Of a stretch of 64,000 nucleotides of DNA, positions 25,750 to 34,038 are shown in pieces (the stretch's first letter is position 1; each line of letters begins with the position of its first letter). Made by a program: the position numbers and the translations under genes. Below the pieces are notes generated by a model, which searched no databases, was not told the origin of the DNA, and worked only from the letters and a program-made list of their open reading frames with translations. Source of the DNA: Stygiobacter sp. RIFOXYC2_FULL_38_25 (GTDB lineage Bacteria > Bacteroidota > Ignavibacteria > Ignavibacteriales > Melioribacteraceae); the NCBI GenBank assembly GCA_001803165.1, contig MHAZ01000020.1:1-64000 (forward strand). Reading direction: 5' to 3'.

Positions 25750-28700
25750 GTGAAGCAAAAATTAATTATTTACATACTTCTAATTGCCGGGCTATGTTTC
25801 GCCGGCAAAAACTTAGCGCAAGAAGATTACCGCTTTAGCCATGTAAGGATTGAAGAGGGACTTTCGCAAAGTTCTATTCACTGTATTCTTCAAGACAAAA
25901 TTGGCTTCCTTTGGTTTGGAACTGCTAACGGGCTAAACCGTTACGATGGTTACTCCTTTAGAATTTTTTCTAACGATCCTTCAGATTCAACAACAATTTC
26001 CGACAATGGAATTTTATCAATCTACGAAGATTCGAAAGGTTATATATGGATTGGAACTGTTGAGGGAAATTTAAACCGCTACGATAGGCGAAGCGGAGTT
26101 TTTAAGCGGTATAATATTACAGCAAGTTTAACCGCTAATGGAGATGCTGAAGAAAACTTTTTTGATTTCCCTTTACCGCTTTCAAGAAACAACGACCGCT
26201 CCATCACATCAATTGCCGAAGACAAAAACGGCAATATTTGGTTTGGTACATGGGGCAAGGGTCTTGTTAAGTTAAATCCGGTAAATGATAAAATAGAACA
26301 TTTTCATTATCAGAAAGAGAAGCCAAATTCATTTCATTCAAACCGGATTAAAACAATTTTAGTTGATGCTAAAGGCAATATTTGGGTTGGTACGCTTGGC
26401 AGCGGGCTGTTTCGCTTCAATTCAGATAATGGCGGGCTAACAAACTATTTCTTTGATGAAAACAATACTTTCAGCATCGGCAGCAATAATGTTACGGCTC
26501 TCGCCAACGATAGCTTTGGTAATTTATGGATTGGAACATTTGGCGGCGGAATAAATATGCTTTCCGTTCAAGAGCAAAGTATTAACTCTACAAAAGCAAA
26601 ATTTTTCAGATATAATACCAACCCGCAACAGTCAAATTCATTTACGAAAGAAATAATAACTTCGTTGTTTCAAGATACTAATGGCAGACTCTGGATTGGC
26701 TCTCTCGGCGGCGGGCTCTATCAATTGGATTTCCGTACCAACAGATTTTTGAATTTCAAAAACGATCCGGATGACGAAAGCTCTCTTTCCAAAAATGAAG
26801 TTATATCTATATTTCAAGACCGCTCCGGCAATCTCTGGGTTGGAACTCATTTGGGAAGAGGATTAAATAAACTTGAACATAGAACAGAAAAATTTGAACA
26901 CGTTTCTAAAAATACATTTCGTAAAGCCGGTCTTAATGATGAGGTTGTTTGGTCTTTATCTGCCGATAATGAAGAACGTGTTTGGATTGGGACTTTTAAG
27001 GGTGGCTTAAATCTTTGGGACAGAAGGAAAAAAAAGTTCAGTTATTTCAAAGCTCAACCGGGGTCTCTTAGCGATAATCATATTCGTTCTATAAAAGATG
27101 ATGGTAAAGGAAATCTTCTAATTGGCACTTACTCGGGCGGGTTGAATGTTTTTAATAAACAGGCTAAAACCGCACGCACGTATAAGAATATTGCGGGTGA
27201 TCAAACTTCTCTTGGCGCAAATCAAGTTCAGTCTATCTTGATTGATAGAGATGGCAATTACTGGATTGGAACGTTTGGCGGCGGACTAAACAAGGTTGGT
27301 AAAGAGAACGTTGTTAAAGGTGATATAAAATTTGAGAGATACACTTTTAACAGTAACGATCCTTTCAGCATTAGCGATAACCGCGTTTACACTATTTATG
27401 AAGACTCAGACGGTGTTTTATGGATTGGAACATTTGGCGGCGGCTTAAACAAGTTTGATAAAACCACCGGACATTTTATTTCCTATAAAAATTTACCGGG
27501 CGATAGATCCAGTTTGAGCGACAACCGTGTAATGGCTATTCACGAAGATGGTTCAAAAAATCTTTGGATTGGAACATACGGCGGCGGCTTAAATCTTTTT
27601 GATAAGAAGAAGGAAACGTTTCAGCGGTTTAATGATAAAACGAGATTAAAAAGTTCTGTTGTGTATGGAATTCTTGAGGATAACTTTAAGCAGCTTTGGA
27701 TGAGTACGGACAATGGACTTTTTAAGCTGGACATTCCGACAAAGCAGTTTACACAATATGACCAGAATGACGGATTGCAAAATCTTGAGTTTAGCGGCGG
27801 CGCTTACTGTAAATCTGAAAAAGGAGAAATGTTCTTTGGTGGAATTGCCGGGTTCAATTACTTTTTCCCCGACAGTGTTATAGATAACGCTTATGTACCA
27901 CCAGTGGCAATAAGCTCCATAAGAATTTTTGATGAACCGATGCGGGAAGACCGCGATACAATAACATTATCCTACGAGCAAAATTTTTTCTCATTTGAAT
28001 TTGCTGCTTTAGATTACACAAACTCCAGCGACAACCAATACGCGTTTATGCTTGAAGGCTTTGATAAACAATGGCGCTTTGTTGATTCACGCAGACGAAT
28101 TGCCAACTATACTAACCTTTCTCCCGGCGAATATGTTTTTAGCGTTATTGGTTCTAACAACGATGGTGTTTGGAACTACGAAGGCAAAAATGTTTATATA
28201 ATAATTTTGCCTCCATTCTGGAAACGCTGGTGGTTTATTCTATTAACCATATCTCTTGCGGTTGTAATCATTTACTATATAGTTGCTGCGCGTTACAGAA
28301 GTTTACTCGCTATAGAAAGGCTAAAGAGTAAACTATCTGCGGATTTGCATGATAATGTTGGAAGCGGTTTAACTGAAATTTCCATTCTAAGCGAGTTAAC
28401 CGCGCACGATGTTCAAAATTTAACTGGAAGTGTCTCTCACAATTTATCTGCGATTAGTGAAAAGGCAAGACAGCTAATAGACAGTATGAGTGATATTGTC
28501 TGGATGGTAAATCCCCAGCGAGATTCTTTCTATGATTTGATTGTTCGGCTAAAGGATACTTACAGCGATTTAATGATGGCTGCCGGCATTTCATACAAAA
28601 CAGCAAATTTGGAAAAACTTAGCTCCGTAAAATTGCCGATGGAATACAAACAAAACCTATTTCTGATTTTTAAGGAAGCATTAAACAACGCGATAAAACA

Positions 28701-28950
28701 CAGCAAATGCAAAAAGATATCCTTGGAAGCGGATATCACAAAAGATATTCTAACGCTCGCTCTAATTGATGATGGAAATGGAATTGAGAATAGCCGGATT
28801 GATTCCGGTAATGGAATTAGGAATATGAAAGCGAGGGCGAAGACAATTGGCGGCAAGCTTGAAATAGCAAGCAGTAGTGAAGGTACATCACTTAAGTTCA
28901 ATGGTAAGCTTAATTCAACTATTAAACTGTCTTTTCTACCGTTTAAGTAA
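25750..28950 (+). CDS. Propeller-type sensor histidine kinase
   Basis: 1066 residues: signal peptide or anchor, about 12 two-component regulator propeller repeats (recurring NxWIGTxGGGLN, residues 30-690), a Y_Y_Y domain (about 740-815), one transmembrane helix (about 830-850), a HisKA_3 dimerisation domain with the phospho-His in SADLHDNVGSG, and a HATPase domain (NLFLIFKEALNNAIKH, DDGNGI). This is the sensor half of the hybrid systems that Bacteroidota use to detect glycans, but receiver and DNA-binding domains are on a separate protein encoded just downstream. The GTG start lies before a clear signal sequence. It likely senses a periplasmic ligand. Confidence 0.9.
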   Translation: MKQKLIIYILLIAGLCFAGKNLAQEDYRFSHVRIEEGLSQSSIHCILQDKIGFLWFGTANGLNRYDGYSFRIFSNDPSDSTTISDNGILSIYEDSKGYIWIGTVEGNLNRYDRRSGVFKRYNITASLTANGDAEENFFDFPLPLSRNNDRSITSIAEDKNGNIWFGTWGKGLVKLNPVNDKIEHFHYQKEKPNSFHSNRIKTILVDAKGNIWVGTLGSGLFRFNSDNGGLTNYFFDENNTFSIGSNNVTALANDSFGNLWIGTFGGGINMLSVQEQSINSTKAKFFRYNTNPQQSNSFTKEIITSLFQDTNGRLWIGSLGGGLYQLDFRTNRFLNFKNDPDDESSLSKNEVISIFQDRSGNLWVGTHLGRGLNKLEHRTEKFEHVSKNTFRKAGLNDEVVWSLSADNEERVWIGTFKGGLNLWDRRKKKFSYFKAQPGSLSDNHIRSIKDDGKGNLLIGTYSGGLNVFNKQAKTARTYKNIAGDQTSLGANQVQSILIDRDGNYWIGTFGGGLNKVGKENVVKGDIKFERYTFNSNDPFSISDNRVYTIYEDSDGVLWIGTFGGGLNKFDKTTGHFISYKNLPGDRSSLSDNRVMAIHEDGSKNLWIGTYGGGLNLFDKKKETFQRFNDKTRLKSSVVYGILEDNFKQLWMSTDNGLFKLDIPTKQFTQYDQNDGLQNLEFSGGAYCKSEKGEMFFGGIAGFNYFFPDSVIDNAYVPPVAISSIRIFDEPMREDRDTITLSYEQNFFSFEFAALDYTNSSDNQYAFMLEGFDKQWRFVDSRRRIANYTNLSPGEYVFSVIGSNNDGVWNYEGKNVYIIILPPFWKRWWFILLTISLAVVIIYYIVAARYRSLLAIERLKSKLSADLHDNVGSGLTEISILSELTAHDVQNLTGSVSHNLSAISEKARQLIDSMSDIVWMVNPQRDSFYDLIVRLKDTYSDLMMAAGISYKTANLEKLSSVKLPMEYKQNLFLIFKEALNNAIKHSKCKKISLEADITKDILTLALIDDGNGIENSRIDSGNGIRNMKARAKTIGGKLEIASSSEGTSLKFNGKLNSTIKLSFLPFK

Positions 28951-29007
28951 AATAATTTTAGACCAGAGAAAAAAAGCATAACTTTACAATAAACAAATGA
29001 TGATAGA

Positions 29008-29646
29008 ATGATCAAGGTTGTTATAACAGAAGATAATAACACAATCCGGGAAGGGTTGGCAGCACTGATAAACGGAACCCCGGGTTACAGTTGTGTTGGC
29101 GCTTTTTCTGAATGTGAATCTTTCCTTGCGAAAATTCCAACTTTACCAGCCGATGTTGTTTTAATGGATATTGGTCTGCCCGGAATGAGCGGAATAGATG
29201 GAATTGTGAAAGCTAAAAAGATGAGGCCGGAACTCAATATTCTTATGCTTACTGTTTACGAGGATAGCCAGACAGTTTTCAAAGCGTTGTGTGCCGGAGC
29301 TTGCGGCTACCTTGTAAAGAAAACTCCTCCGGCAAGATTGCTGGATGCGATTAAAGATGCCAACGATGGCGGCGCGCCAATGAGTTCCTTAATAGCGAGA
29401 CAAGTTATAGATGTGTTTAAGCAGACTCAAGGTAAGCAGAACGAAGAAAAAGATACCGAGCTTTCTTCGCGTGAGAAAGAAGTCTTAACATCATTATCCG
29501 ATGGAAATAATTATCAAGAAATTGCCGACAGGCTTTTTATAAGTGTTGATACTGTTCGTCACCACATAAAAAATATATATAGAAAGCTCCACGTACACTC
29601 GCAATCCGAAGCAGTTGCAAAAGCAATTCGCAAGGGAATTATTTAA
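29008..29646 (+). CDS. NarL/LuxR-type response regulator
   Basis: 212 residues. Receiver domain 1-125 with EDN near the start, phospho-acceptor Asp in DVVLMDIGLPG (residue 53-54 region), conserved Thr in MLTVYED and Lys in YLVKKTPP. A LuxR-type HTH follows (LSSREKEVLTSLSDG, EIADRLFISVDTVRHHIKNI). It is encoded 57 bases after the propeller kinase whose HisKA_3 domain is the natural partner type, so the pair is almost certainly cognate. Confidence 0.93.
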   Translation: MIKVVITEDNNTIREGLAALINGTPGYSCVGAFSECESFLAKIPTLPADVVLMDIGLPGMSGIDGIVKAKKMRPELNILMLTVYEDSQTVFKALCAGACGYLVKKTPPARLLDAIKDANDGGAPMSSLIARQVIDVFKQTQGKQNEEKDTELSSREKEVLTSLSDGNNYQEIADRLFISVDTVRHHIKNIYRKLHVHSQSEAVAKAIRKGII

Positions 29647-29794
29647 CTCATCTGTAATACCACTACATAATCATGTAGGTCAATCCCAAAATTTGCCTCC
29701 ATTTCCGGAAAAACCACACACATGTGCGGTTTCCAAAAGAAATACCGTTGCGTATTTAGGAAACAGAAAATCATCAACCATGAATGGAGGAAGA

Positions 29795-30043
29795 ATGGAA
29801 AGCGTATTAATTAACGAAAGAAATCCACTCGCTGATTTAATTAGCGATGAGATTTATGACCTTCTTTGCACAAGGGGTCTCATTGATGAAAAATCAGTTC
29901 GTGATTTTATCATCAGAAGAAAATTTAAGAATATGCGCTCGAAGAAAGTGAGTGCAAGCGACGCAATCGAAACACTCCGTAACGAATATCCATACCTTCA
30001 ATTTGACACCATTCGCAAGATAGTTTATCAACCTAAAAATTAG
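29795..30043 (+). CDS. Small conserved-looking protein, function unknown
   Basis: 82 residues starting MESVLINERNPLADLISDEI. GGAGG at 29786-29790 sets this start; the frame is open much further upstream but that part overlaps the regulator gene and has no coding character. The sequence is helical and basic (LIDEKSVRDFIIRRKFKNMRSKKVSASDAIE), which suits nucleic-acid binding, but no family was recognised. A strong terminator follows. Confidence 0.6.
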   Translation: MESVLINERNPLADLISDEIYDLLCTRGLIDEKSVRDFIIRRKFKNMRSKKVSASDAIETLRNEYPYLQFDTIRKIVYQPKN

Positions 30044-30067
30044 ACACAACCTCCTCAAAAGAAAAGT

Positions 30068-30104
30068 AATCCCGTCTGTTTGGTTAAAGGCGGGATTTTT
30101 TTTT
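30068..30104 (+). terminator. Rho-independent terminator
   Basis: AATCCCGTC pairs with GGCGGGATT (one T-G pair) across a 12-base loop and is followed by a run of nine or more T. Confidence 0.9.
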
Positions 30105-30191
30105 GAATAGCGGAAACCAAATCTTCCTATTTTTGTCTAAGAAACAAAATTGATTTGGCTATTTACCACCAACCAAATAAATGAGGCAGTT

Positions 30192-30899
30192 ATGAAACTA
30201 CGTTATTTCCTATTAGTATTATTTGTTATTAGCCTTCCGCTTACGGCACAAGAGAAGCATGAAGTTAATTCAGAGGTAAAAGAACTTTCGGAATTTCACG
30301 ATGTTGTTTATCAGATTTGGCACACAGCATGGCCGGAAAAAAATATCCAAATGCTAAAAGACCTTCTTCCGGATGTTGAGAAATCATACGCAAAAGTTAA
30401 AGACGCAAAATTGCCTGGAATTCTACGCGATAAGAAAGGCAAGTGGGATGAAGGATTAAAAAAATTCAGTGCATCGGTTGCTGCTTATAAAGATGCTTCC
30501 GGTAAAGACAATGCACAAGCTTTATTAGACGCCGCTGAAAAAATGCATGCTGATTATGAAGGATTGGTAAGAATAGTAAAGCCGGTGTTAAAAGAAGTTG
30601 ATGCTTTTCATCAAGAACTTTATATGATGTACCATTATTACTCGCCTAATTTTGAAGTAGAGAAAATTAAAACATCAGCTACGGTTTTGAAGACCAAGAT
30701 GGATGAAATGATGAGTGCGAAACTGACAAAGCGTTTAGAACCAAGACAAGAGAAATTCGATTTAGCGAGGAAAGAGTTAATGGACTCAGTTGTTAAATTG
30801 AATGAAGTTGTTGCAATGAGTAAAGATAAAAAAGCGATTACAGATGCAGTTGATGGAATGCATACAAAATATGCTGAGTTAGAGAAAGTTTTTGATTGA
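30192..30899 (+). CDS. Secreted helical protein
   Basis: 235 residues from the ATG at 30192 (GAGG upstream). Signal peptide MKLRYFLLVLFVISLPLTAQ. The mature part is almost entirely helical with two similar halves (FHDVVYQIWHTAWPEKNI... and FHQELYMMYHYYSPNFEVEK...), each starting FH and rich in His, Tyr and Lys, which suggests an internal duplication of a four-helix-bundle type domain. The paired His residues could bind metal, but no CxxCH haem site is present. Role unknown; it is followed by a MITE-like element. Confidence 0.65.
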   Translation: MKLRYFLLVLFVISLPLTAQEKHEVNSEVKELSEFHDVVYQIWHTAWPEKNIQMLKDLLPDVEKSYAKVKDAKLPGILRDKKGKWDEGLKKFSASVAAYKDASGKDNAQALLDAAEKMHADYEGLVRIVKPVLKEVDAFHQELYMMYHYYSPNFEVEKIKTSATVLKTKMDEMMSAKLTKRLEPRQEKFDLARKELMDSVVKLNEVVAMSKDKKAITDAVDGMHTKYAELEKVFD

Positions 30900-30908
30900 T
30901 TTGATTAA

Positions 30909-31016
30909 GAGGCTGTCTCATAAGTAATTCTTCAAATAAATAATCTGCGAAAATCAGTTTAATCTGTGTTATCTGCGGGCTATTCTACGATTAAACATTA
31001 CTTTTGAGACAGCCTC
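30909..31016. mobile_element. MITE-like element with 20-bp terminal inverted repeats
   Basis: GAGGCTGTCTCATAAGTAAT (30909-30928) and its inverted counterpart at 30997-31016 agree at 19 of 20 positions. The 68 bases between hold no reading frame. Ends beginning GAGGCTGTCTCA resemble those of some transposase-bearing IS families, so this could be a non-autonomous derivative. No clear target duplication is visible. It lies between convergent genes and could also end transcription both ways. Confidence 0.65.
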
Positions 31017-31020
31017 AAAC

Positions 31021-31686
31021 TTAATTCTCACATTCCTCGTTTTCGCAACCGCAATGCTTCCCCGATTTAACTTTTTCAAATGCTTCTTTTCCCTCATTAA
31101 AAGAAAAATAAGCAATAGCCAAAGCGCCAAGAGAATCTATTCCGCCGAAGCCGGTTATTTCGTAGCCAATGCTGGAAATTAGCAACGCGATTGAAAGATA
31201 GAGACAAGTCTTAGTGCAGTTTGCATCAGCAATTAATGCTGCGGAGTTTAACGCTCTTCCGGCAATCAATTTGTATCTGATTAGCACTGACATCGTTACA
31301 ATTGAAATCAGCGAAATAACAATTCCCCAGAAGGTTGTTTCCGGTTTCTGATTTGTAACAAGATTGAAAATAGATGTAACAACCAAGCCGGCGGCGAGAA
31401 TGTAAAATCCGGTTCCGGTAATTTTAAGTGCGGTTTTTTCAAACTCGTCTCTTCGTTCATCACCATTTTGCTTAAGCCGCCTAAGCATGTGCCAAATGCC
31501 AATTCCGGAAAACACTTCCACAAAAGAATCAACGCCAAAGCCAAAAAGTGAAAGCGTTTCATCTTCATAACCGAATGCTACGGAAATTAATCCTTCGGCT
31601 ATATTGTAGCAAATTGTAACAAGAGAAAGAATGTAAGCTAAGCGATACATTTTTTCTTCATGGTCAGAGGTAATCTGTTCTATCAA
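31021..31686 (-). CDS. CDF-like cation transporter
   Basis: 221 residues, about six transmembrane helices. Aspartates in FGFGVDSFVEV (TM2) and ALIADANCTKTC (TM5) sit where cation diffusion facilitators bind metal, and GGIDSLGALAIAY follows in TM6. The long cytoplasmic C-terminal domain of classical CDFs is missing; instead the chain ends in a Cys/His tail (KHCGCENEECEN) that could bind metal. It probably moves a divalent metal across the inner membrane. The gene ends within five bases of the MITE-like element. Confidence 0.72.
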   Translation of the reverse strand: MIEQITSDHEEKMYRLAYILSLVTICYNIAEGLISVAFGYEDETLSLFGFGVDSFVEVFSGIGIWHMLRRLKQNGDERRDEFEKTALKITGTGFYILAAGLVVTSIFNLVTNQKPETTFWGIVISLISIVTMSVLIRYKLIAGRALNSAALIADANCTKTCLYLSIALLISSIGYEITGFGGIDSLGALAIAYFSFNEGKEAFEKVKSGKHCGCENEECEN

Positions 31687-31699
31687 AATAATCCTTTCT

Positions 31700-32119
31700 C
31701 TATAATGTGCTGTAGGATGGGGAAGTAAGTAGAGCGCCCAATCCTGTGGTGAATAAGTAAATAAGTAAAATTATATATAGTACTGTAAAAACAATTCCGA
31801 TGATGATTAAGATTTTGATGATTCGAAAGTATTTGCCTTGTAATTCAAAGCCTTGCCTTAAAGCGGCAGCGTTATTTGTTGCCTTGTACATAGAAAACTG
31901 ATCTGCCGCTTCGCGCATACGAAGACCAATAATGATTGTTGGAACACCGAAAAGCGCACCAATAATTGTTAGACAGGTTATTACGCCATATATAATTGTA
32001 AACATGCCAACAAAACGCATATCGCCGGTCATCTTATCAAAAAGAAACTGAAACTGGCTTGGTGGTTTGATAGCCGGTGTAGATTCTGATTCAATGTTCA
32101 AATCGTCAAATTGTTCCAT
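31700..32119 (-). CDS. DUF5362 membrane protein
   Basis: 139 residues from an ATG at 32119 preceded by GGAGAT. The N-terminal 30 residues are polar; then FVGMFTIIYGVITCLTIIGALFGVP (helix 1), a helical linker with MREAADQF, and a second long hydrophobic segment (ILIIIGIVFTVLYIILLIYL). This matches DUF5362, whose role is not known. It lies 13 bases upstream of the CDF-like gene on the same strand and probably shares its transcript. Confidence 0.7.
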   Translation of the reverse strand: MEQFDDLNIESESTPAIKPPSQFQFLFDKMTGDMRFVGMFTIIYGVITCLTIIGALFGVPTIIIGLRMREAADQFSMYKATNNAAALRQGFELQGKYFRIIKILIIIGIVFTVLYIILLIYLFTTGLGALLTSPSYSTL

Positions 32120-32143
32120 ACACAATCTCCATTTGTTGATTTG

Positions 32144-32216
32144 TGGAACTGAAGGGATTCGAACCCTCGGCCTATTCGTTGCGAACGAATCGCTCTCCCA
32201 ACTGAGCTACAGTCCC
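32144..32216 (-). tRNA. tRNA-Ala (anticodon CGC)
   Basis: On the minus strand: acceptor GGGACTG with CAGTTCC, giving the G3:U70 pair that identifies alanine tRNAs; D stem GCTC/GAGC; anticodon stem ATTCG/CGAAT with loop TTCGCAA; T arm GAGGG-TTCGAAT-CCCTT; discriminator A. CCA is not encoded. Confidence 0.96.
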
Positions 32217-32380
32217 AAATTGGAAAACCTTTAATTCTCAGTTACCAAATAACAAACTTTTATGAATCAATCAAGATGATTTAAAAATTAAACTTACTTA
32301 TAAGACATAAATGACTTGCAAATTTCGGACTATTCTGCTTTAACAAGAGCATTAAACATATCAAAACCGGCATATATTAC

Positions 32381-32411
32381 TTTGAGATGGTGTCTGATTA
32401 ACCTAACTTTG
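32381..32411 (+). promoter_or_regulatory. Bacteroidota-type promoter for the helicase gene
   Basis: TTTG (32381-32384), exactly 19 bases, then TAACTTTG (32404-32411) matches the -33/-7 consensus TTTG-N19-TAnnTTTG known from Bacteroidota sigma factors. It would start transcription near 32418 and leave an untranslated leader of about 125 bases. The rest of the 325-bp gap between tRNA-Ala and the helicase holds no gene. The long leader would suit cold-regulated control, an inference from other DEAD-box helicases. Confidence 0.55.
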
Positions 32412-32541
32412 CAACGTATTTATTTGTAAGGCTTCAGTATCTACATTTGTTTGCAATTCTTTATGAGATATTCATTCATTTATCCACTGATCCGGAACAT
32501 AATAAAATTTCAAAAAACCGATTTAAAAGGAAAATGAATTA

Positions 32542-33828
32542 ATGTCATTCGAAAAAATTAATCTTATCAAACCAATCCAAAAAGCTTTAGCCGAAGAAGG
32601 CTATTCAGTTCCAACACCAATTCAGAAGCAAGCGATACCAATCATACTTGAAAGAAAAGACTTACTTGGCTGTGCCCAGACAGGCACAGGAAAGACTGCC
32701 GCTTTTGCTTTACCTATTCTACAAATTCTTCACGATGAAAAAAGAAGCAGCCATGAGAAAAGAATAATTCACTCATTAATAATTACTCCAACTAGAGAAT
32801 TAGCAATTCAAATTGGAGATAGTTTTACCGCATACGGTAAACACACCGGACTTAAAAATATGGTTGTATTTGGTGGAGTTCCACAAAAATCTCAAACCGA
32901 CAAATTGAAATCCGGAATTGATATTTTAATTGCTACACCGGGAAGACTGCTTGATTTGATGAACCAAAATTTTATTGATCTCCGCCACATAAAATTATTT
33001 GTACTTGATGAAGCAGACCGTATGCTTGATATGGGATTTATTAATGATATTAAAAAGATAATTGCCAAATTACCTTCTAAGCGACAATCATTATTTTTCT
33101 CCGCAACTATGCCGGCTGAAATAGTAAAACTTGCTAACACAATTTTAATTAGTCCGGTTAAAGTAGAAATTACGCCAGAGCAGCCAACCGTTGAAGCCAT
33201 TAAACAAAGTATTTACTACGTAGCTAAGTCTGACAAGAAAGCTTTGTTGATTCATTTGTTGAAGGATCCAGCTATTGCTTCTGCGCTTGTGTTCACTAGA
33301 ACAAAACATGGCGCCGATAATGTTGCGAAAGTATTGAACAAAGCTAAAATACATGCCGAAGCAATTCATGGAGATAAAGCGCAGAATACGCGTCAGCGCG
33401 CGTTGAATAATTTTAAGTCCAGACAAATAAAAGTTCTGGTTGCGACAGATATTGCCGCGCGTGGAATTGATATAGACGAGCTTTCGCATGTTATTAATTT
33501 TGATATACCAAACGTTCCAGAGACGTATGTTCATCGTATTGGCAGAACCGGGCGTGCCGGACTAAGCGGAGTAGCAATTTCACTTTGTGACTCGGAAGAG
33601 AAAGCTTACTTAAAAGACATTCACAAACTAATTTCGATACCGATTCCGGTCGTTGAAAATCATCCCTACGTTCTAACAGAATGGGTATGGGAAAATTCAA
33701 AACAGCTTATCAATAAAGAAGATGTAAAGAAGCCTAAGAATAGAAAAATTTTAGAAACAGCGGCTTCCAAACCAAAGAGTAGAAATAGATCGAGAAGAAA
33801 ATCTTGGGCCAAAAAGGGGAGAAGCTAA
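32542..33828 (+). CDS. rhlE: DEAD-box RNA helicase (RhlE-like)
   Basis: 428 residues with all helicase motifs in order: Q motif [11 protein letters not shown], Walker [21 protein letters not shown] box [12 protein letters not shown], then the second RecA domain with ARGIDID and [11 protein letters not shown] basic tail ([18 protein letters not shown]) ends the chain, as in RhlE proteins. It unwinds structured RNA in ribosome assembly and cold adaptation. AAAGGA lies upstream of the ATG. ywbE follows after three bases. Confidence 0.95.
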   Translation: MSFEKINLIKPIQKALAEEGYSVPTPIQKQAIPIILERKDLLGCAQTGTGKTAAFALPILQILHDEKRSSHEKRIIHSLIITPTRELAIQIGDSFTAYGKHTGLKNMVVFGGVPQKSQTDKLKSGIDILIATPGRLLDLMNQNFIDLRHIKLFVLDEADRMLDMGFINDIKKIIAKLPSKRQSLFFSATMPAEIVKLANTILISPVKVEITPEQPTVEAIKQSIYYVAKSDKKALLIHLLKDPAIASALVFTRTKHGADNVAKVLNKAKIHAEAIHGDKAQNTRQRALNNFKSRQIKVLVATDIAARGIDIDELSHVINFDIPNVPETYVHRIGRTGRAGLSGVAISLCDSEEKAYLKDIHKLISIPIPVVENHPYVLTEWVWENSKQLINKEDVKKPKNRKILETAASKPKSRNRSRRKSWAKKGRS

Positions 33829-33831
33829 TTC

Positions 33832-34026
33832 TTGGAATCCAATAGCCGTAAGCAGATAAAGCAAGGATTACATGTAGCAATCGTACTCAAGGAAGATCAG
33901 CGAAGCATGAAACTAACGGAGGGAATTGTTAAGGACATTCTTACCAACTCACCGAACCATCCGCATGGAATTAAAGTACGCCTCGAAACCGGTGAAGTTG
34001 GGCGCGTGAAAAAAATATTGGATTAA
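33832..34026 (+). CDS. ywbE: YwbE family protein
   Basis: 64 residues, the usual family length. KQGLHVAIVLKEDQRS, GIVKDILTNSPNHPHGIKVRLE and GEVGRVKKIL match YwbE throughout. Function is unknown; the fold is a small KOW-like beta barrel, suggesting RNA contact. It starts with TTG three bases after the helicase stop, so it is translationally linked to an RNA helicase, consistent with an RNA-related role. Confidence 0.88.
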   Translation: MESNSRKQIKQGLHVAIVLKEDQRSMKLTEGIVKDILTNSPNHPHGIKVRLETGEVGRVKKILD

Positions 34027-34038
34027 ACCACAAAACCA

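Noticed and set aside
26200-27620. Recurring GGCGGCGG(A/C)TTAAA-type DNA motif
   Set aside because: It follows the repeated WIGTxGGGLN residues of the kinase propeller and needs no separate DNA-level explanation.
29615-29794. N-terminal extension of the small protein at 29795
   Set aside because: It overlaps the response regulator, has no coding character, and GGAGG marks the start at 29795.
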